Part shown: positions 7,912 to 16,321 of the stretch, in pieces
Layout of the letters: the number at the start of each line of letters is the position of its first letter
Position numbering within the stretch: position 1 is the stretch's first letter
Assembly: GCA_003279445.1 (NCBI GenBank)
Contig: QCHT01000009.1
Location: forward strand, 1-64,000
Direction: 5' to 3'
Length of the DNA: 64,000 nt
DNA from: Prochlorococcus sp. AG-402-G10
Lineage (GTDB): Bacteria; Cyanobacteriota; Cyanobacteriia; PCC-6307; Cyanobiaceae
Notes under the pieces: generated by a model
What the model was told of the DNA's origin: nothing
Database searches by the model: none
Seen by the model: only the letters and a program-made list of their open reading frames with translations
Translations under genes and position numbers: made by a program

Positions 7912-9042
7912 ATGAAAGCTAAATGTGATTACTGTGGAGCAAGCTTTCTTTATGAAAGAACCTCTAAATATATCAAGTGTGAATATTGCGGAAATTCAGT
8001 TATAGTAAATCAATCTATACCTTTGATTAGCGAAGCAAAAAAGATTACTAATAGATTAAAGCCTGCTTCTCTTCTAAGTTTTAATTTACCTTTCTTCTCA
8101 GCATTGCTTAGTAAGATTAATAAGTTAAAAATAATAAAGCTTATTATTTTTATAGCACCAATTACTATTCTTGCATTTTTATTAATCCCCAAGAAAGACA
8201 AGAATGAATGGATTAAGATCGATGTTGGGAATACAGATAAAATTAAAGAAATCTATTTGAAGTTAGGTAAATGGAAGGAAAATAAAAGGTTTAGATTCGT
8301 TTCTGAAAGATTTATTCTACCTAGTGGTATGGAGTCAACATTAGAATATAAATATGATTGTGATAGATGGAGATATAAACGAATAGATGGAGAATGGAGT
8401 GATATTACATATTTCTCTAATGGACATAACTGGGCTGCAGAACATATTTGCAAGAAGCCCAAGCCTGGAAGATGGAAACTAGTTCCATTTAATGATAAAG
8501 ATGGAATTAAACGATATGTACGTAAAATGTTTAGTCTAGAAGGAGGAAGAATTAAAGTAGTTGAAGTTAAACACGTGAAGCCATTTACAGACAAAGATGA
8601 TATAAAGCCATATAAATTAGCTATAGATTGTATGCTTTGGGGGTTGAATACTGGGAAGAGGGGATGGAGGCCAGGTATTGTAAAGACTGAAAGGCCTGCT
8701 TACAAGACCACTACGTTGGTTTGTGGACATAAACCTTTCGAAAATAAAAAATTCAACATAACAAAAAGACCACAGAAAGAATGGACTTTTGCCAGGGAGG
8801 ATAGTGATGATAAAGGAGAGGTTTACTATAGAATTTTAGCTAAGTCAAGTGATGGAAGATATGTACATTACATGCAAAGATATGATGGGAAAGATGGCGA
8901 AGAAAAATTTAGGATGAGTTTTATAGGAGATTGCAAAATCCCTAGATTCATGTGGCTTGAAGGAACTAAATGGTTTGAAGAATTACCTGAGACTTCATTA
9001 GGCGCGAACCAACTTAAGAAGGCCTGTCGTAATACTTATTAA
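7912..9042 (+). CDS. Zinc-ribbon membrane protein, large form
   Basis: 376 residues. Ribbon cysteines are at 5, 8, 23 and 26 (CDYCG ... CEYCG), and one membrane helix lies at about 73-93 (IIKLIIFIAPITILAFLL). A long, basic, aromatic-rich domain follows (about 100-376) with several CDRW, HICKK and VCGHKPF cysteines and repeated WR/WK motifs. It is a larger relative of 3851-4444 in layout but not obviously in its outer domain. Codon use is AT-rich. Function unknown. Confidence 0.65.
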   Translation: MKAKCDYCGASFLYERTSKYIKCEYCGNSVIVNQSIPLISEAKKITNRLKPASLLSFNLPFFSALLSKINKLKIIKLIIFIAPITILAFLLIPKKDKNEWIKIDVGNTDKIKEIYLKLGKWKENKRFRFVSERFILPSGMESTLEYKYDCDRWRYKRIDGEWSDITYFSNGHNWAAEHICKKPKPGRWKLVPFNDKDGIKRYVRKMFSLEGGRIKVVEVKHVKPFTDKDDIKPYKLAIDCMLWGLNTGKRGWRPGIVKTERPAYKTTTLVCGHKPFENKKFNITKRPQKEWTFAREDSDDKGEVYYRILAKSSDGRYVHYMQRYDGKDGEEKFRMSFIGDCKIPRFMWLEGTKWFEELPETSLGANQLKKACRNTY

Positions 9043-9151
9043 GTTAGCTTGCGAATTTATTTTTTATTCTGCACTAAACAATAAACAAAGAGAATTGAGC
9101 CCCAAATTGGTAGCAAATAAAGTGCTTAATAAAGCCCATGAAAACAACTGA

Positions 9152-9406
9152 AAGGGCAAAAATAGTCACACTAAAAATCCCATCTCTAATCAGCCAGTCT
9201 CGTCAGGGCCCCAATTTAGACAATGGATATATAAAGGATTTCCAGATGATTTCTCACCATTTTTTCCTAAGACAGATTGCGAGCCAACAGAAGAAAACGA
9301 AGATAGCCTTGGTTTACAAACCTCATTCAAAGAAATCCGCCTGAATACCAACCTTATATCGCTAAAGAGGATCTCATATAAGAGAGAAGTTGCCAGAAGC
9401 TTTTGA
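9152..9406 (+). pseudogene. Possible decayed small gene
   Basis: An 84-codon frame that reads like protein (motifs QWIYKGFPDDF and ISLKRISYKRE) has no start codon: an in-frame TGA lies just before it at 9149. The ATG-started frame at 9138 overlaps it out of frame and looks less protein-like. I read this as a gene that lost its 5' end, with low certainty. Confidence 0.3.
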
Positions 9407-9505
9407 TTTTTTGAGCAAAAGCTCATGGCAAACGTCCTAATTTGATTAATTTACAAACCTCGTTATCTAATCATCATCTAAGCCTTGGAGTGAATGGGAT
9501 GTTTC

Positions 9506-9802
9506 TTAAGAAGTTATACCACCATCCATAATTGTGATATTGGTATCACTGGAATTTGCCCAACGCAACTTGCTCAATTCTTGATATTCAGCACTGTTAT
9601 AAGCGTCAATTGCAACTTTTTTGGATGGGAACTCGATAATCACTGCTAATTTTCCACCTTGTCCTTCTACAGTTTTTGATTCCATATCTTTAGCAAAAAC
9701 TGCTCCTCCTAGTGATTTAATCCAAGGTTGAAATGCTTCAACATATTCAGCAAATGCTGGATTAGTAACGGTTGTTGTGACAATCCAGAAACCCTTGGCC
9801 AT
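9506..9802 (-). CDS. DUF1330 family protein
   Basis: 98 residues. The layout follows DUF1330: an opening strand (KGFWIVTTTVTNP), the helix YVEAFQPWIKSLGG, AVFAKD, then VIIEFPSKKVAIDAYNSAEYQEL and a short end. The fold is a ferredoxin-like dimeric alpha-beta barrel. The ligand or reaction is not established for the family. It stands alone on this strand, upstream of the zinc-related island. Confidence 0.85.
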   Translation of the reverse strand: MAKGFWIVTTTVTNPAFAEYVEAFQPWIKSLGGAVFAKDMESKTVEGQGGKLAVIIEFPSKKVAIDAYNSAEYQELSKLRWANSSDTNITIMDGGITS

Positions 9803-9936
9803 TAGAAAAGAATCAATTCAAAACAGCTTTACATACTCCTTGCAATTTGGAAATGTACGTCAGAAAATCAAATACAAAAGTCACTCGGTAAGGGAAAATT
9901 TAATCTTTGCCTTATTAGTAATCAAAACTTCATTGA

Positions 9937-10048
9937 AATAGAATAAAGAAATGAAGGTGAGAATGTTAATCCATCCACACATCGCAATGTCGCTGAGAGC
10001 TCATGGCTCAACAGGAACCACGCTACTGGCTAATGAAGTATGAGCCTT
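9937..10048 (+). repeat. Direct repeat copy 1 with EVE-gene 5' remnant
   Basis: About 110 bp shared with 12542-12664 at high identity. It contains ATG at 10003 followed by 15 codons ending RYWLMKYEP, then a stop. This resembles the start of EVE-domain proteins (YWLMKSEP). The upstream part of the repeat would be that gene's leader. The two copies flank the CobW-like and metallophosphoesterase genes exactly, so the island apparently inserted next to, or duplicated, a broken EVE gene. Confidence 0.6.
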
Positions 10049-10113
10049 GATTGGTGGAAAGCGATTAGAAGAAATTAATAAATTCTGTTCGGACACTTAT
10101 TTATCCTGATTAC

Positions 10114-10136
10114 AGAATGAAAATGATTATCATTCT
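10114..10136. promoter_or_regulatory. Zur/Fur-type operator
   Basis: AGAATGAAAATGATTATCATTCT is a 23-bp palindrome with a single mismatched pair and the Fur-superfamily core TGAnAAT-n-ATTnTCA. It lies 43 bp before the CobW-like gene. A related site (46503-46517) lies before znuA. Zur is encoded at 45334-45750, so zinc-responsive repression of the 10180-12496 genes is the simplest reading; Fur is the alternative. Confidence 0.75.
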
Positions 10137-10179
10137 AGCTCTTTGTTAGGCTCCTAAAGCGTTTGCAATTGCCCAAAAG

Positions 10180-10965
10180 ATGGGACAAAAATGGTTGATT
10201 TCAGGTTCGCCAGGGTGCGGGAAGACCACCTGGATACTTAACACAATCAAACGCAATCAAGGTGCTTGCGGATATTTACGTCTCACTGAGCAGGCTAATA
10301 ACGGTCAAAAGAAATCACCCGAATCTCTAATTGATTCCACATTCTTAAAAGATCAGGTTCCTCATCTACAAGACTTATCGGACTGTCCTGATATCTCAAT
10401 TTCAAAGCACAAAGACTTACTAATTTTCGTTGAGCTTTCACAATCCCACTCACCTGAGAAATTAGAAGCAGTCGGTATAAATCCTTACGTCAAGAGTCAA
10501 CTCGAGTCCTTAAAGCTGCAACCTGATAGGCACCTACACTTTGGTCGAGACTCAGAATTACCAAATAATGACACATTGGTTTTCAAAGACCTTGCATCTT
10601 GGAGCCTCAACCTTGCAAGAAGCGTCTGGGATCCACAGAGTCTGAATACCTTTTGGTTTGAGCTTGTGAATGGAGCCTATGGAGATGTTTATAGAGCCAA
10701 GGGTCTCATGAACTTGCCCGATGGACAGTCGATTTTCTTCAACTGGATTGTGAGTCAAAAAGGGTCACAGTTTCTTCCACTAAAAACTGTTTCTCCCCCT
10801 AATGGTAGACCTGAACGACCATCAGGGCTTGTTATACAAGGACAAGGACTTGATTGCATAAACATTCAGTCAACGATCAATCTCTGCCTGCTAAACGATG
10901 CCTTACTCGAAATGCATCAAATGCCTCTGCGAGATCGACAACCAGAAGCACTTCGTGCAAGCTAA
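10180..10965 (+). CDS. CobW-like P-loop protein (COG0523 relative)
   Basis: 261 residues. It opens with a P loop (GSPGCGKTTW, 8-17) and near the end has VYRAKGLMNLPDG (about 168-180), the hallmark of the CobW C-terminal domain. The CxCC metal motif typical of G3E GTPases is missing; only a lone cysteine follows the P loop (QGACGYL). Length is short for the family (usually 320-450). Expected role is zinc-dependent metal delivery or allocation under low zinc. A Zur-type palindrome lies upstream, and two metallophosphoesterase genes follow on the same strand (5-bp gap). Confidence 0.7.
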   Translation: MGQKWLISGSPGCGKTTWILNTIKRNQGACGYLRLTEQANNGQKKSPESLIDSTFLKDQVPHLQDLSDCPDISISKHKDLLIFVELSQSHSPEKLEAVGINPYVKSQLESLKLQPDRHLHFGRDSELPNNDTLVFKDLASWSLNLARSVWDPQSLNTFWFELVNGAYGDVYRAKGLMNLPDGQSIFFNWIVSQKGSQFLPLKTVSPPNGRPERPSGLVIQGQGLDCINIQSTINLCLLNDALLEMHQMPLRDRQPEALRAS

Positions 10966-10970
10966 TCGTC

Positions 10971-11786
10971 ATGAAACATGCAGTTATCTCCTGCCTACAT
11001 GCCAACCTAGCTGCTGTAAAAGCAGTGCTAAATGATATTGATCAAAAAGGAATTAGCGACATCACCTGTCTTGGTGATTTAGTGGGTTATGGGCCACAAC
11101 CGAATGAAGTAGTAGATCTAGTACGAGAACTTGATATTGCTTGCTGTCAAGGCTGCTGGGATGAAGATATTATTGAGGGTCTTAATGCATGCGAATGCAG
11201 CTACCCATCTCAACTAGCTGAAAAGCGTGGACATCTAGCTCATCAGTGGACAGCAGAACAATTAACAGATATCAACAAAGATTTTCTAGCAAGTTTGCCA
11301 ACATCAATACGTAGAGATCGAATCCTGTTTGTTCATGGCAGTCCCAATAGCCAACATGAGTATCTTCTACCTGACATGAATGCATTTGCAGCACTTGAAA
11401 GAGTTGAGAAAGCCGGAGCTGATACCTTGTTTTGTGGACACACTCATCAACCTTATGTACGTGATCTGAAAAATGGATCAATTCGTGTGAGGCTACAAAA
11501 CACGTCTAATCACAATGCAGAAGAAAAAGAAATAAACTTACCGATGCGAAAAATAGTCAATGCAGGATCAGTAGGCGAACCTCGTCATGGTAGTACTAAT
11601 GCTACCTATGTAATCCATGATGATGTTACTGGACAAGTTGAGATCAAAGAGGTGGTCTATGACATCGGACTAACATGCCAAGCCATTATTGATGCCGGAC
11701 TACCACGAATATTCGCATGGAGGCTGAGTCATGGCTTTGAATTTGCTGAGCAAGCCGAAGATGCTAGTCATGTTTGCGAACGATGA
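10971..11786 (+). CDS. Metallophosphoesterase-like protein, altered metal site
   Basis: The ATG at 10971 gives 271 residues beginning KHAVISCLHANLAAVKA, matching the first block of calcineurin-like phosphoesterases (ISDIHGN) but with Asp replaced by Cys. GDLVGYGP, VHGSPN and CGHTHQP are kept. The GNHD block reads QGCWDED, losing Asn and His. Two key metal ligands are thus changed, so activity may be lost or use another metal. The start before this point is in-frame but lies inside the preceding gene. Part of the Zur-box transcript. Confidence 0.75.
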   Translation: MKHAVISCLHANLAAVKAVLNDIDQKGISDITCLGDLVGYGPQPNEVVDLVRELDIACCQGCWDEDIIEGLNACECSYPSQLAEKRGHLAHQWTAEQLTDINKDFLASLPTSIRRDRILFVHGSPNSQHEYLLPDMNAFAALERVEKAGADTLFCGHTHQPYVRDLKNGSIRVRLQNTSNHNAEEKEINLPMRKIVNAGSVGEPRHGSTNATYVIHDDVTGQVEIKEVVYDIGLTCQAIIDAGLPRIFAWRLSHGFEFAEQAEDASHVCER

Positions 11787-12496
11787 TTGAGCGCTGGGCA
11801 CTAGTGAGTGGTCTAAAAGGTGACCTAGAAACCTACGAGCTGATTCAACGTGATTTAAAGAAGGCTCGCGGAGTTACGGCCTTATTTGTCCTGGGAGATA
11901 TGATCGGGCCAGAACGCAACTGTGATGCATTATTAAATCGACTACAGAATCCCCGCCGTGATGAGTTACAACCTCAATGCATTTATGGCTGGTGGGAAGA
12001 GCAGCTGCTTGCAGAGCAGGGCTTACGTGGCGAGCAAAAGGCCGATGCTTTGCGACTAAATCAAGGAGAAGAAGTAGTATCAGCCTTATTGAATGCTGTT
12101 GATACCTATCATCTCAAGTGGCTATCATCACTTCAATTTGGCTTCATTGAATTGGACTGCGGTCTGATTCACGGAAGCTCAGCAGATATAGGAGATAACC
12201 TTACATCAGAAACCTCTCCGCTAATTCTTATTGATCGCCTTACTCGACTTGATGTAAATAGATTATTTACAGCACACAGCACTAAACAATTTCATCTTGA
12301 GCTCACTGGAGGAGGGCTCGATTCACAGGTAAAAGACTTGAATGGTGAAAGTCAACATAAGCAGAAAGTATCTAAACAAAGCATCATTGGGATTGGAGCA
12401 GGGGCGAGTTACACCATTTATGACGTTGGTAGTGATAAAACACACTTTCTTACTGCTGTTGGACAATGCAATACACCAAGCAAGGGGTTTGCATAA
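11783..12496 (+). CDS. Degenerate metallophosphoesterase paralog
   Basis: 237 residues from the ATG at 11783, which overlaps the previous stop by four bases. Block order matches the upstream protein: LVSGLKGDLETYE, VLGDMIGPERN, YGWWEEQ (for GNHDE), GLIHGSS and TAHSTKQF (for GHTH). Almost all metal ligands are gone, so it is probably non-enzymatic, perhaps a partner of its neighbour. The tight overlap suggests translational coupling and a heteromeric complex. Confidence 0.65.
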   Translation: MIERWALVSGLKGDLETYELIQRDLKKARGVTALFVLGDMIGPERNCDALLNRLQNPRRDELQPQCIYGWWEEQLLAEQGLRGEQKADALRLNQGEEVVSALLNAVDTYHLKWLSSLQFGFIELDCGLIHGSSADIGDNLTSETSPLILIDRLTRLDVNRLFTAHSTKQFHLELTGGGLDSQVKDLNGESQHKQKVSKQSIIGIGAGASYTIYDVGSDKTHFLTAVGQCNTPSKGFA

Positions 12497-12541
12497 CAAT
12501 CATCATTGTGAGTAATTCTTATTCCTTTCAAATACTAATTA

Positions 12542-12666
12542 GATAGAGTAAAGAAATGAGGGTGAGAATATTAATCCATCCACACACCACCCACGCATCG
12601 CAATATCTCTGAGAACCCATGGCCCAACAGGAACCACGCTACCGGCTAATGAAGTGTGAGCCTTAA
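12542..12666 (+). repeat. Direct repeat copy 2 with EVE-gene 5' remnant
   Basis: Second copy of the repeat at 9937-10048. ATG at 12619 is followed by 15 codons ending RYRLMKCEP and TAA at 12664. It keeps the leader-like upstream block (AAAGAAATGAGGGTGAGAAT) with an 11-bp insertion relative to copy 1. It marks the right edge of the Zur-box island. No functional EVE gene follows. Confidence 0.6.
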
Positions 12667-12751
12667 GTAGGTATATAAAATTCCTCTTTTTACCCTTTTT
12701 ACTCCTATGAATAAAGGGTTGTAAGTGTAAATAGGGCCTTACTAGATATAG

Positions 12752-13153
12752 GGCCAAAAGAATGAAACCTTAGAACCTCTTGAGATCCGTGGCGAACTTT
12801 ATGCACCAAATCTTTCTAGAACTAAATCTCAAGCATTGGCTGCTGGGCATCTAAGAAAGAAAGTTCCTACTGGTCATGGACTTAGCTTTGTTGCTTATGA
12901 AATTCTTGGATCAACGAATGATGAAATCGAAAATATTAAACGCCTAGAAAGTTGGTTTTTTGAAATTCCGCCAACGAATCGGACTGCTGATCCAAAGCAA
13001 GTGAAGCAATGGGACAAGGAATGGTTGGCTGGTGAATTATTTGAGAATCTTCCTACCGATGAAATTGTAGTCAAAGTTGCGTCTGGAGCAACTAAACAAA
13101 AACTTGGTGTTAATTCAAAGTGTCCGAATTGGGCGCTAGCGATGAAGGATTAG
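12752..13153 (+). pseudogene. Truncated LigA adenylation-domain-like gene
   Basis: The open frame from 12752 encodes an LEIRGELYAPN block, AAGHLRKK and a final DEIVVKVASGATKQKLG...CPNWALAMK. These match motifs III to V of the nucleotidyltransferase domain of NAD-dependent DNA ligase. Motif I (KxDG lysine) and everything before it are absent, and no ATG fits; the first possible start is a TTG inside the domain (12836). I call it a 5'-truncated gene. A fuller paralog is at 57529-58206. Confidence 0.6.
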
Positions 13154-13369
13154 GTGAAGAGCCTCTTTTCAATCGTTTGTATTCCTCATGAAGAGAACCA
13201 ATCATGCTTAGCTCCGAAGTTTTTCCGTAATAGTCCCACTCTCCTTGGAGTTCAGTGCTTGATAATGAGTTATAGAAACCTCTCTACTTCTTTTCTGAGT
13301 TGGCATCAGTGGCGACTAATGAAACCAGCAGATCTATAGCCTGTTCTTGGTTAAAGGATTTGCCGTCAT
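13110..13369 (-). pseudogene. Possible decayed small gene on the minus strand
   Basis: Reading the minus strand gives a protein-like frame (NQEQAIDLLVSLVATDAN, then a TAG, then ELQGEWDYYGKTSEL and IGSLHEEYKRLKRG). It ends inside the ligase-like remnant. One in-frame stop and no clear start suggest a dead gene of unknown family. The plus-strand frame at 13154 is probably its shadow. Confidence 0.35.
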
Positions 13370-13438
13370 TTAATTTATTAATTTTTTATTTTTAAGTAGG
13401 AAAACAACAGATAACTAATTAAATTGATAGAAAAATCA

Positions 13439-14830
13439 ATGCCAGTCAATCAAAATATCTTAACTCGTAGACGATTATTAAAATTATTACTGATGGCCTA
13501 TTGCGCATCGATGATGCCCCCAGTATTAGGTCGAAAATCTCAATTATTAAAAGGTAAAAATATCATCGTTATTGGTGCGGGAATTTCTGGATTAACAGCA
13601 GCAAGCGAACTTATACAAAAAGGAGCAAATGTAACCATACTGGAGGCTAACAATTACATTGGTGGTCGAATTAAAACCGATTGGTCACTTGGCAAAGATG
13701 CTCCTTTTGAAGTTGGTGCAGGATGGATTCATGGCCCTTCTCAAGACAATCCAACAAAACAATTGGCAGACAAAAGTGGTTGTAAATACTTTTTAACTAA
13801 TGACGATAATATTTCGACATTCGATTCAGATGGCACTATATGGTCTGATGAGAAATTCGAAGCTGTTGTAGAAAAATGGGAAAAAGCTTTATATCTTGTA
13901 GATCAAGAATTAGAACTTAATGATAGGAGAAATTTAAGAAAGGCAATACAAGATATTTATCCTGCGGCATTAAATGATCCAGGGGTGTTGTGGGCACTAT
14001 CTGCATACACAGAATTTGACAAAGGAACTTCTATAGAGAAGGTTTCTGCTGTTTTTCATGACGACGATAAAGCTTTTGATAAACCAGATGTAATTATTAA
14101 GAATGGATATGATTCAATTATAAAAAAACTTTCAGAAAATTTAGATATTCGGTTGAATAATAAAGTCAGTAAAATTGATATATCTGATAAGGATTTTGTA
14201 AGAGTTCAATCTAATAATAAAGAGTTTAAATGTGATTCAATCATTTGCAGTGTTCCTTTAGGTATTCTGAAAGCAAAAAATATAAAATTCAAGCCTTCAT
14301 TACCTAAAAAATATATTAAAAGTATTGATAAGTTAGGCTTTGGATCAGTAACTAAAATAGCAATGAAATTTAAAGATATTTTTTGGGATAAAGAAACTCA
14401 GTATTTTGGCATAAATACAGATATAAAAGGCCGTTGGAATTATTGGTTAAATTACCGAACTTTTAGTAGAGAAAATATTTTACTGGGATTAAGTGTTGGG
14501 GATTATGCACTTATTGCAGACCGAATGAATGATCAAGAAATGAAAAAAGATGCAATGAAGGTTTTGAGAGATGTATGGGGGAGGAATATACCTGACCCTA
14601 CAGATGTTCTCACAACAAGATGGTCTAAAGAAGAAAATATTCTTGGTGCATATTCTTATCCATCCCCTGGATCAACTCCTCGAGATTACAAAGTTTTATC
14701 TACTCCAGTCGATGGAAAATTATTCTTTTGTGGAGAACATACAAATTTTGATTATTCGGCTACTACACACGGAGCATATTTAAGCGGCATTCGTGTAGTC
14801 AAAGATATTGAGAAAGCAATCTTAAATTAA
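13439..14830 (+). CDS. FAD-dependent amine oxidase, exported
   Basis: 463 residues from the ATG at 13439; an upstream TTG at 13424 adds five residues but has no better ribosome site. A TRRRLLKLLLMAY stretch in the first 25 residues resembles a twin-arginine signal or signal anchor. The Rossmann motif IIVIGAGISGLTAASEL, EANNYIGGRIKT, and the C-terminal FCGEHTNFDYSATTHGAYLSG are the FAD-binding blocks of the flavin-containing monoamine oxidase / polyamine oxidase family. The substrate is an amine, but I cannot say which. The gene is AT-rich and monocistronic. Confidence 0.85.
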   Translation: MPVNQNILTRRRLLKLLLMAYCASMMPPVLGRKSQLLKGKNIIVIGAGISGLTAASELIQKGANVTILEANNYIGGRIKTDWSLGKDAPFEVGAGWIHGPSQDNPTKQLADKSGCKYFLTNDDNISTFDSDGTIWSDEKFEAVVEKWEKALYLVDQELELNDRRNLRKAIQDIYPAALNDPGVLWALSAYTEFDKGTSIEKVSAVFHDDDKAFDKPDVIIKNGYDSIIKKLSENLDIRLNNKVSKIDISDKDFVRVQSNNKEFKCDSIICSVPLGILKAKNIKFKPSLPKKYIKSIDKLGFGSVTKIAMKFKDIFWDKETQYFGINTDIKGRWNYWLNYRTFSRENILLGLSVGDYALIADRMNDQEMKKDAMKVLRDVWGRNIPDPTDVLTTRWSKEENILGAYSYPSPGSTPRDYKVLSTPVDGKLFFCGEHTNFDYSATTHGAYLSGIRVVKDIEKAILN

Positions 14831-14913
14831 ATTATGTTGGGAATCAAATTTTCTATGACTTGTTTTTTCTACTTTCATTCATGCTCTAGTAAGAATTTGT
14901 TTTTGATTTAGAC

Positions 14914-15311
14914 ATGGAGGGACGTTGGGTACAAATAGAGCAAGGTTAAGTGCCATTATGTTGCTGGTGGAATAATCCTCAGGAAGAAAGTAAGCATTTT
15001 GTTCTTGTTCTACCAGAAGTCTTTGGTGTTAATAGTTGGGTAAGAAGCGTCGTCGATCGACTTGCAGAACAAGGTATTCCTGCTTTAGCAATGCCATTGT
15101 TTGCTAGGACTGCTCCAGAGTTAGATCTTGGATATAGCGAAGATGACTTATAGAAGGACGTCGGCACAAAGAACAAACAACAACACGGCAAATCCTCGAT
15201 GATGCTTCTCACTCATTGACTTGGTTGAAACAGCAATACAGCCAATCGAAAATAACTGTTATTGGATTTTGCTTTGATGGCCATGCAGCTACATGGCCAT
15301 CATCTATTTGA
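14914..15311 (+). pseudogene. Dienelactone hydrolase, broken
   Basis: Reads as the N-terminal two thirds of a dienelactone hydrolase: VPLCCWWNNP, VLVLPEVFGVNSWVR and RLAEQGIPALAMPLFART, then after a frameshift near 15150 SLTWLKQQYSQSKITVIGF and CFDGHAA around the nucleophile Cys (family GFCxGG). There is a TAA in frame at 14947, a frame change and a premature end, with no C-terminal Asp/His part. A second fragment of the same gene lies at 39371-39631. Confidence 0.75.
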
Positions 15312-15330
15312 CAAAGTAAGTTGACCTGAC

Positions 15331-15570
15331 TTGGCAGATTTTATAGAAAACATTCTTGTAGTTGAAAGCAGTATTCATATTGATTTTCATTCTTGGAATA
15401 AAGGGAAAGAATTTTGCACTCCTAAAGATTTTTTGGACTATTTATCCGAAGCTAGAGGTGACTTGTTTGACTCTGAAAGTGCAAGGACATTGCAACGTCA
15501 TGGAAAGTTAGTAGCCAGACTTGTTGCGCTGCAAAATAATTATGAAGGGAATTACCTTAAATACAATTAA
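15331..15570 (+). CDS. Hypothetical protein
   Basis: 79 residues starting at a TTG; no in-frame ATG is available. It begins ADFIENILVVES and is mixed alpha-beta with one cysteine. No domain recognised. It follows the broken dienelactone hydrolase and could itself be a 3' remnant of a larger gene. Confidence 0.4.
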   Translation: MADFIENILVVESSIHIDFHSWNKGKEFCTPKDFLDYLSEARGDLFDSESARTLQRHGKLVARLVALQNNYEGNYLKYN

Positions 15571-15718
15571 AAGCTGAATAGAGGATTGCTTTTAAAAAAT
15601 CTTTTTAGCACATATTTCGCACATACCCCCCCCAGAAGTGTCCAGACATTGCCAGACAGATCAAGATATAACTACAGTCTCAGCCTATAAAGTCAGTTCC
15701 TCACTAGAGAGGTAGGGT

Positions 15719-15755
15719 GCTTTAGGTCGCAAGTTCGAATCCTGTCGCCCCGACT
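15719..15755 (+). repeat. tRNA-Pro 3' fragment, scar 4 (deleted form)
   Basis: GCTTT is joined directly to AGGTCGC, losing most of the anticodon loop and the 3' anticodon stem. The T arm (one change, GCAAG) and the acceptor 3' strand remain. The preceding GAGAGGTAGGGTGC may be a decayed D-arm remnant. Confidence 0.75.
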
Positions 15756-15822
15756 AGGTTTTCAAGGAATAGGGTTAGGAGCGTTCCCGCAAAACTCCCG
15801 TAAAAGGTAATTAAGATCAATG

Positions 15823-15886
15823 GAGATAAATGGATCTAACGGACGGCTGAGAAAATTCTTAGGATGTTTCTATCTTTAATTTCACT
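15823..15886 (+). repeat. Duplicated 5' leader, copy 1
   Basis: About 64 bp ending at the start codon of 15887-16252. It matches 31092-31157, which ends at the start codon of an unrelated small gene. Shared blocks are GGATCTAACGGA, TTCTTAGGATGTTT and TTCAC just before the start. It probably carries a promoter and 5' untranslated region. Confidence 0.6.
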
Positions 15887-16252
15887 ATGAGCAATTTGTA
15901 TATAGGACTGGTAGTACTAGTTGGCTTGTTGGCAACGGGCGTGCTGTTGCGTTTTATTTTTTCAACCTCAGCTAACCCAAAAGAGATTTTTGAATCGATC
16001 GATGGAACTAAGTTTTCTCGTGAAAAAGACCTCAAGGAATATGAGGTTCTTTATGAAAGGTTGAAATGTCTATATGAAGAAAATCCTTCAGCCAATGAAA
16101 AGAAGCAGAATGCCAAGTCTGGCCTGACGCTCTCCTTTATTAAGCAGTTGAAAACCAATGGTTTTCCAACTCTCAATTTGCTGATAAGTAATAAGGAACA
16201 ATTCAAAAAGCTAGTTGAATTATTGGATGTTTCTGAAATCTCTAGTGATTGA
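15887..16252 (+). CDS. Small membrane-anchored hypothetical protein
   Basis: 121 residues with one N-terminal membrane helix (about 5-27, IGLVVLVGLLATGVLLRFIF). The soluble part is helical and charged, with no recognised domain. The start is set by the conserved leader upstream. It is followed by a partial tRNA-Pro scar and the convergent NmrA-like gene. Confidence 0.6.
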   Translation: MSNLYIGLVVLVGLLATGVLLRFIFSTSANPKEIFESIDGTKFSREKDLKEYEVLYERLKCLYEENPSANEKKQNAKSGLTLSFIKQLKTNGFPTLNLLISNKEQFKKLVELLDVSEISSD

Positions 16253-16299
16253 AAATCAGAAATGAGACCTCACTCCTCTTATTAGTTGTGGCAAGAGTT

Positions 16300-16321
16300 C
16301 TTTTGGATCACTAGGTCGCAG
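16300..16321 (+). repeat. Degenerate tRNA-Pro fragment, scar 5
   Basis: TTTTGGATCACTAGGTCGCAG keeps the anticodon-loop to variable-loop part with two changes. It ends at the T stem. On the other strand its bases supply the last codons and stop of the NmrA-like gene. Confidence 0.6.

Noticed and set aside
9138-9344. ATG-started 68-codon frame
   Set aside because: It overlaps a better protein-like frame (9152-9406) and its own sequence has no recognisable features.
13154-13339. Plus-strand 61-codon frame after the ligase-like remnant
   Set aside because: No ATG start or family features; the opposite strand reads as a better (broken) protein.
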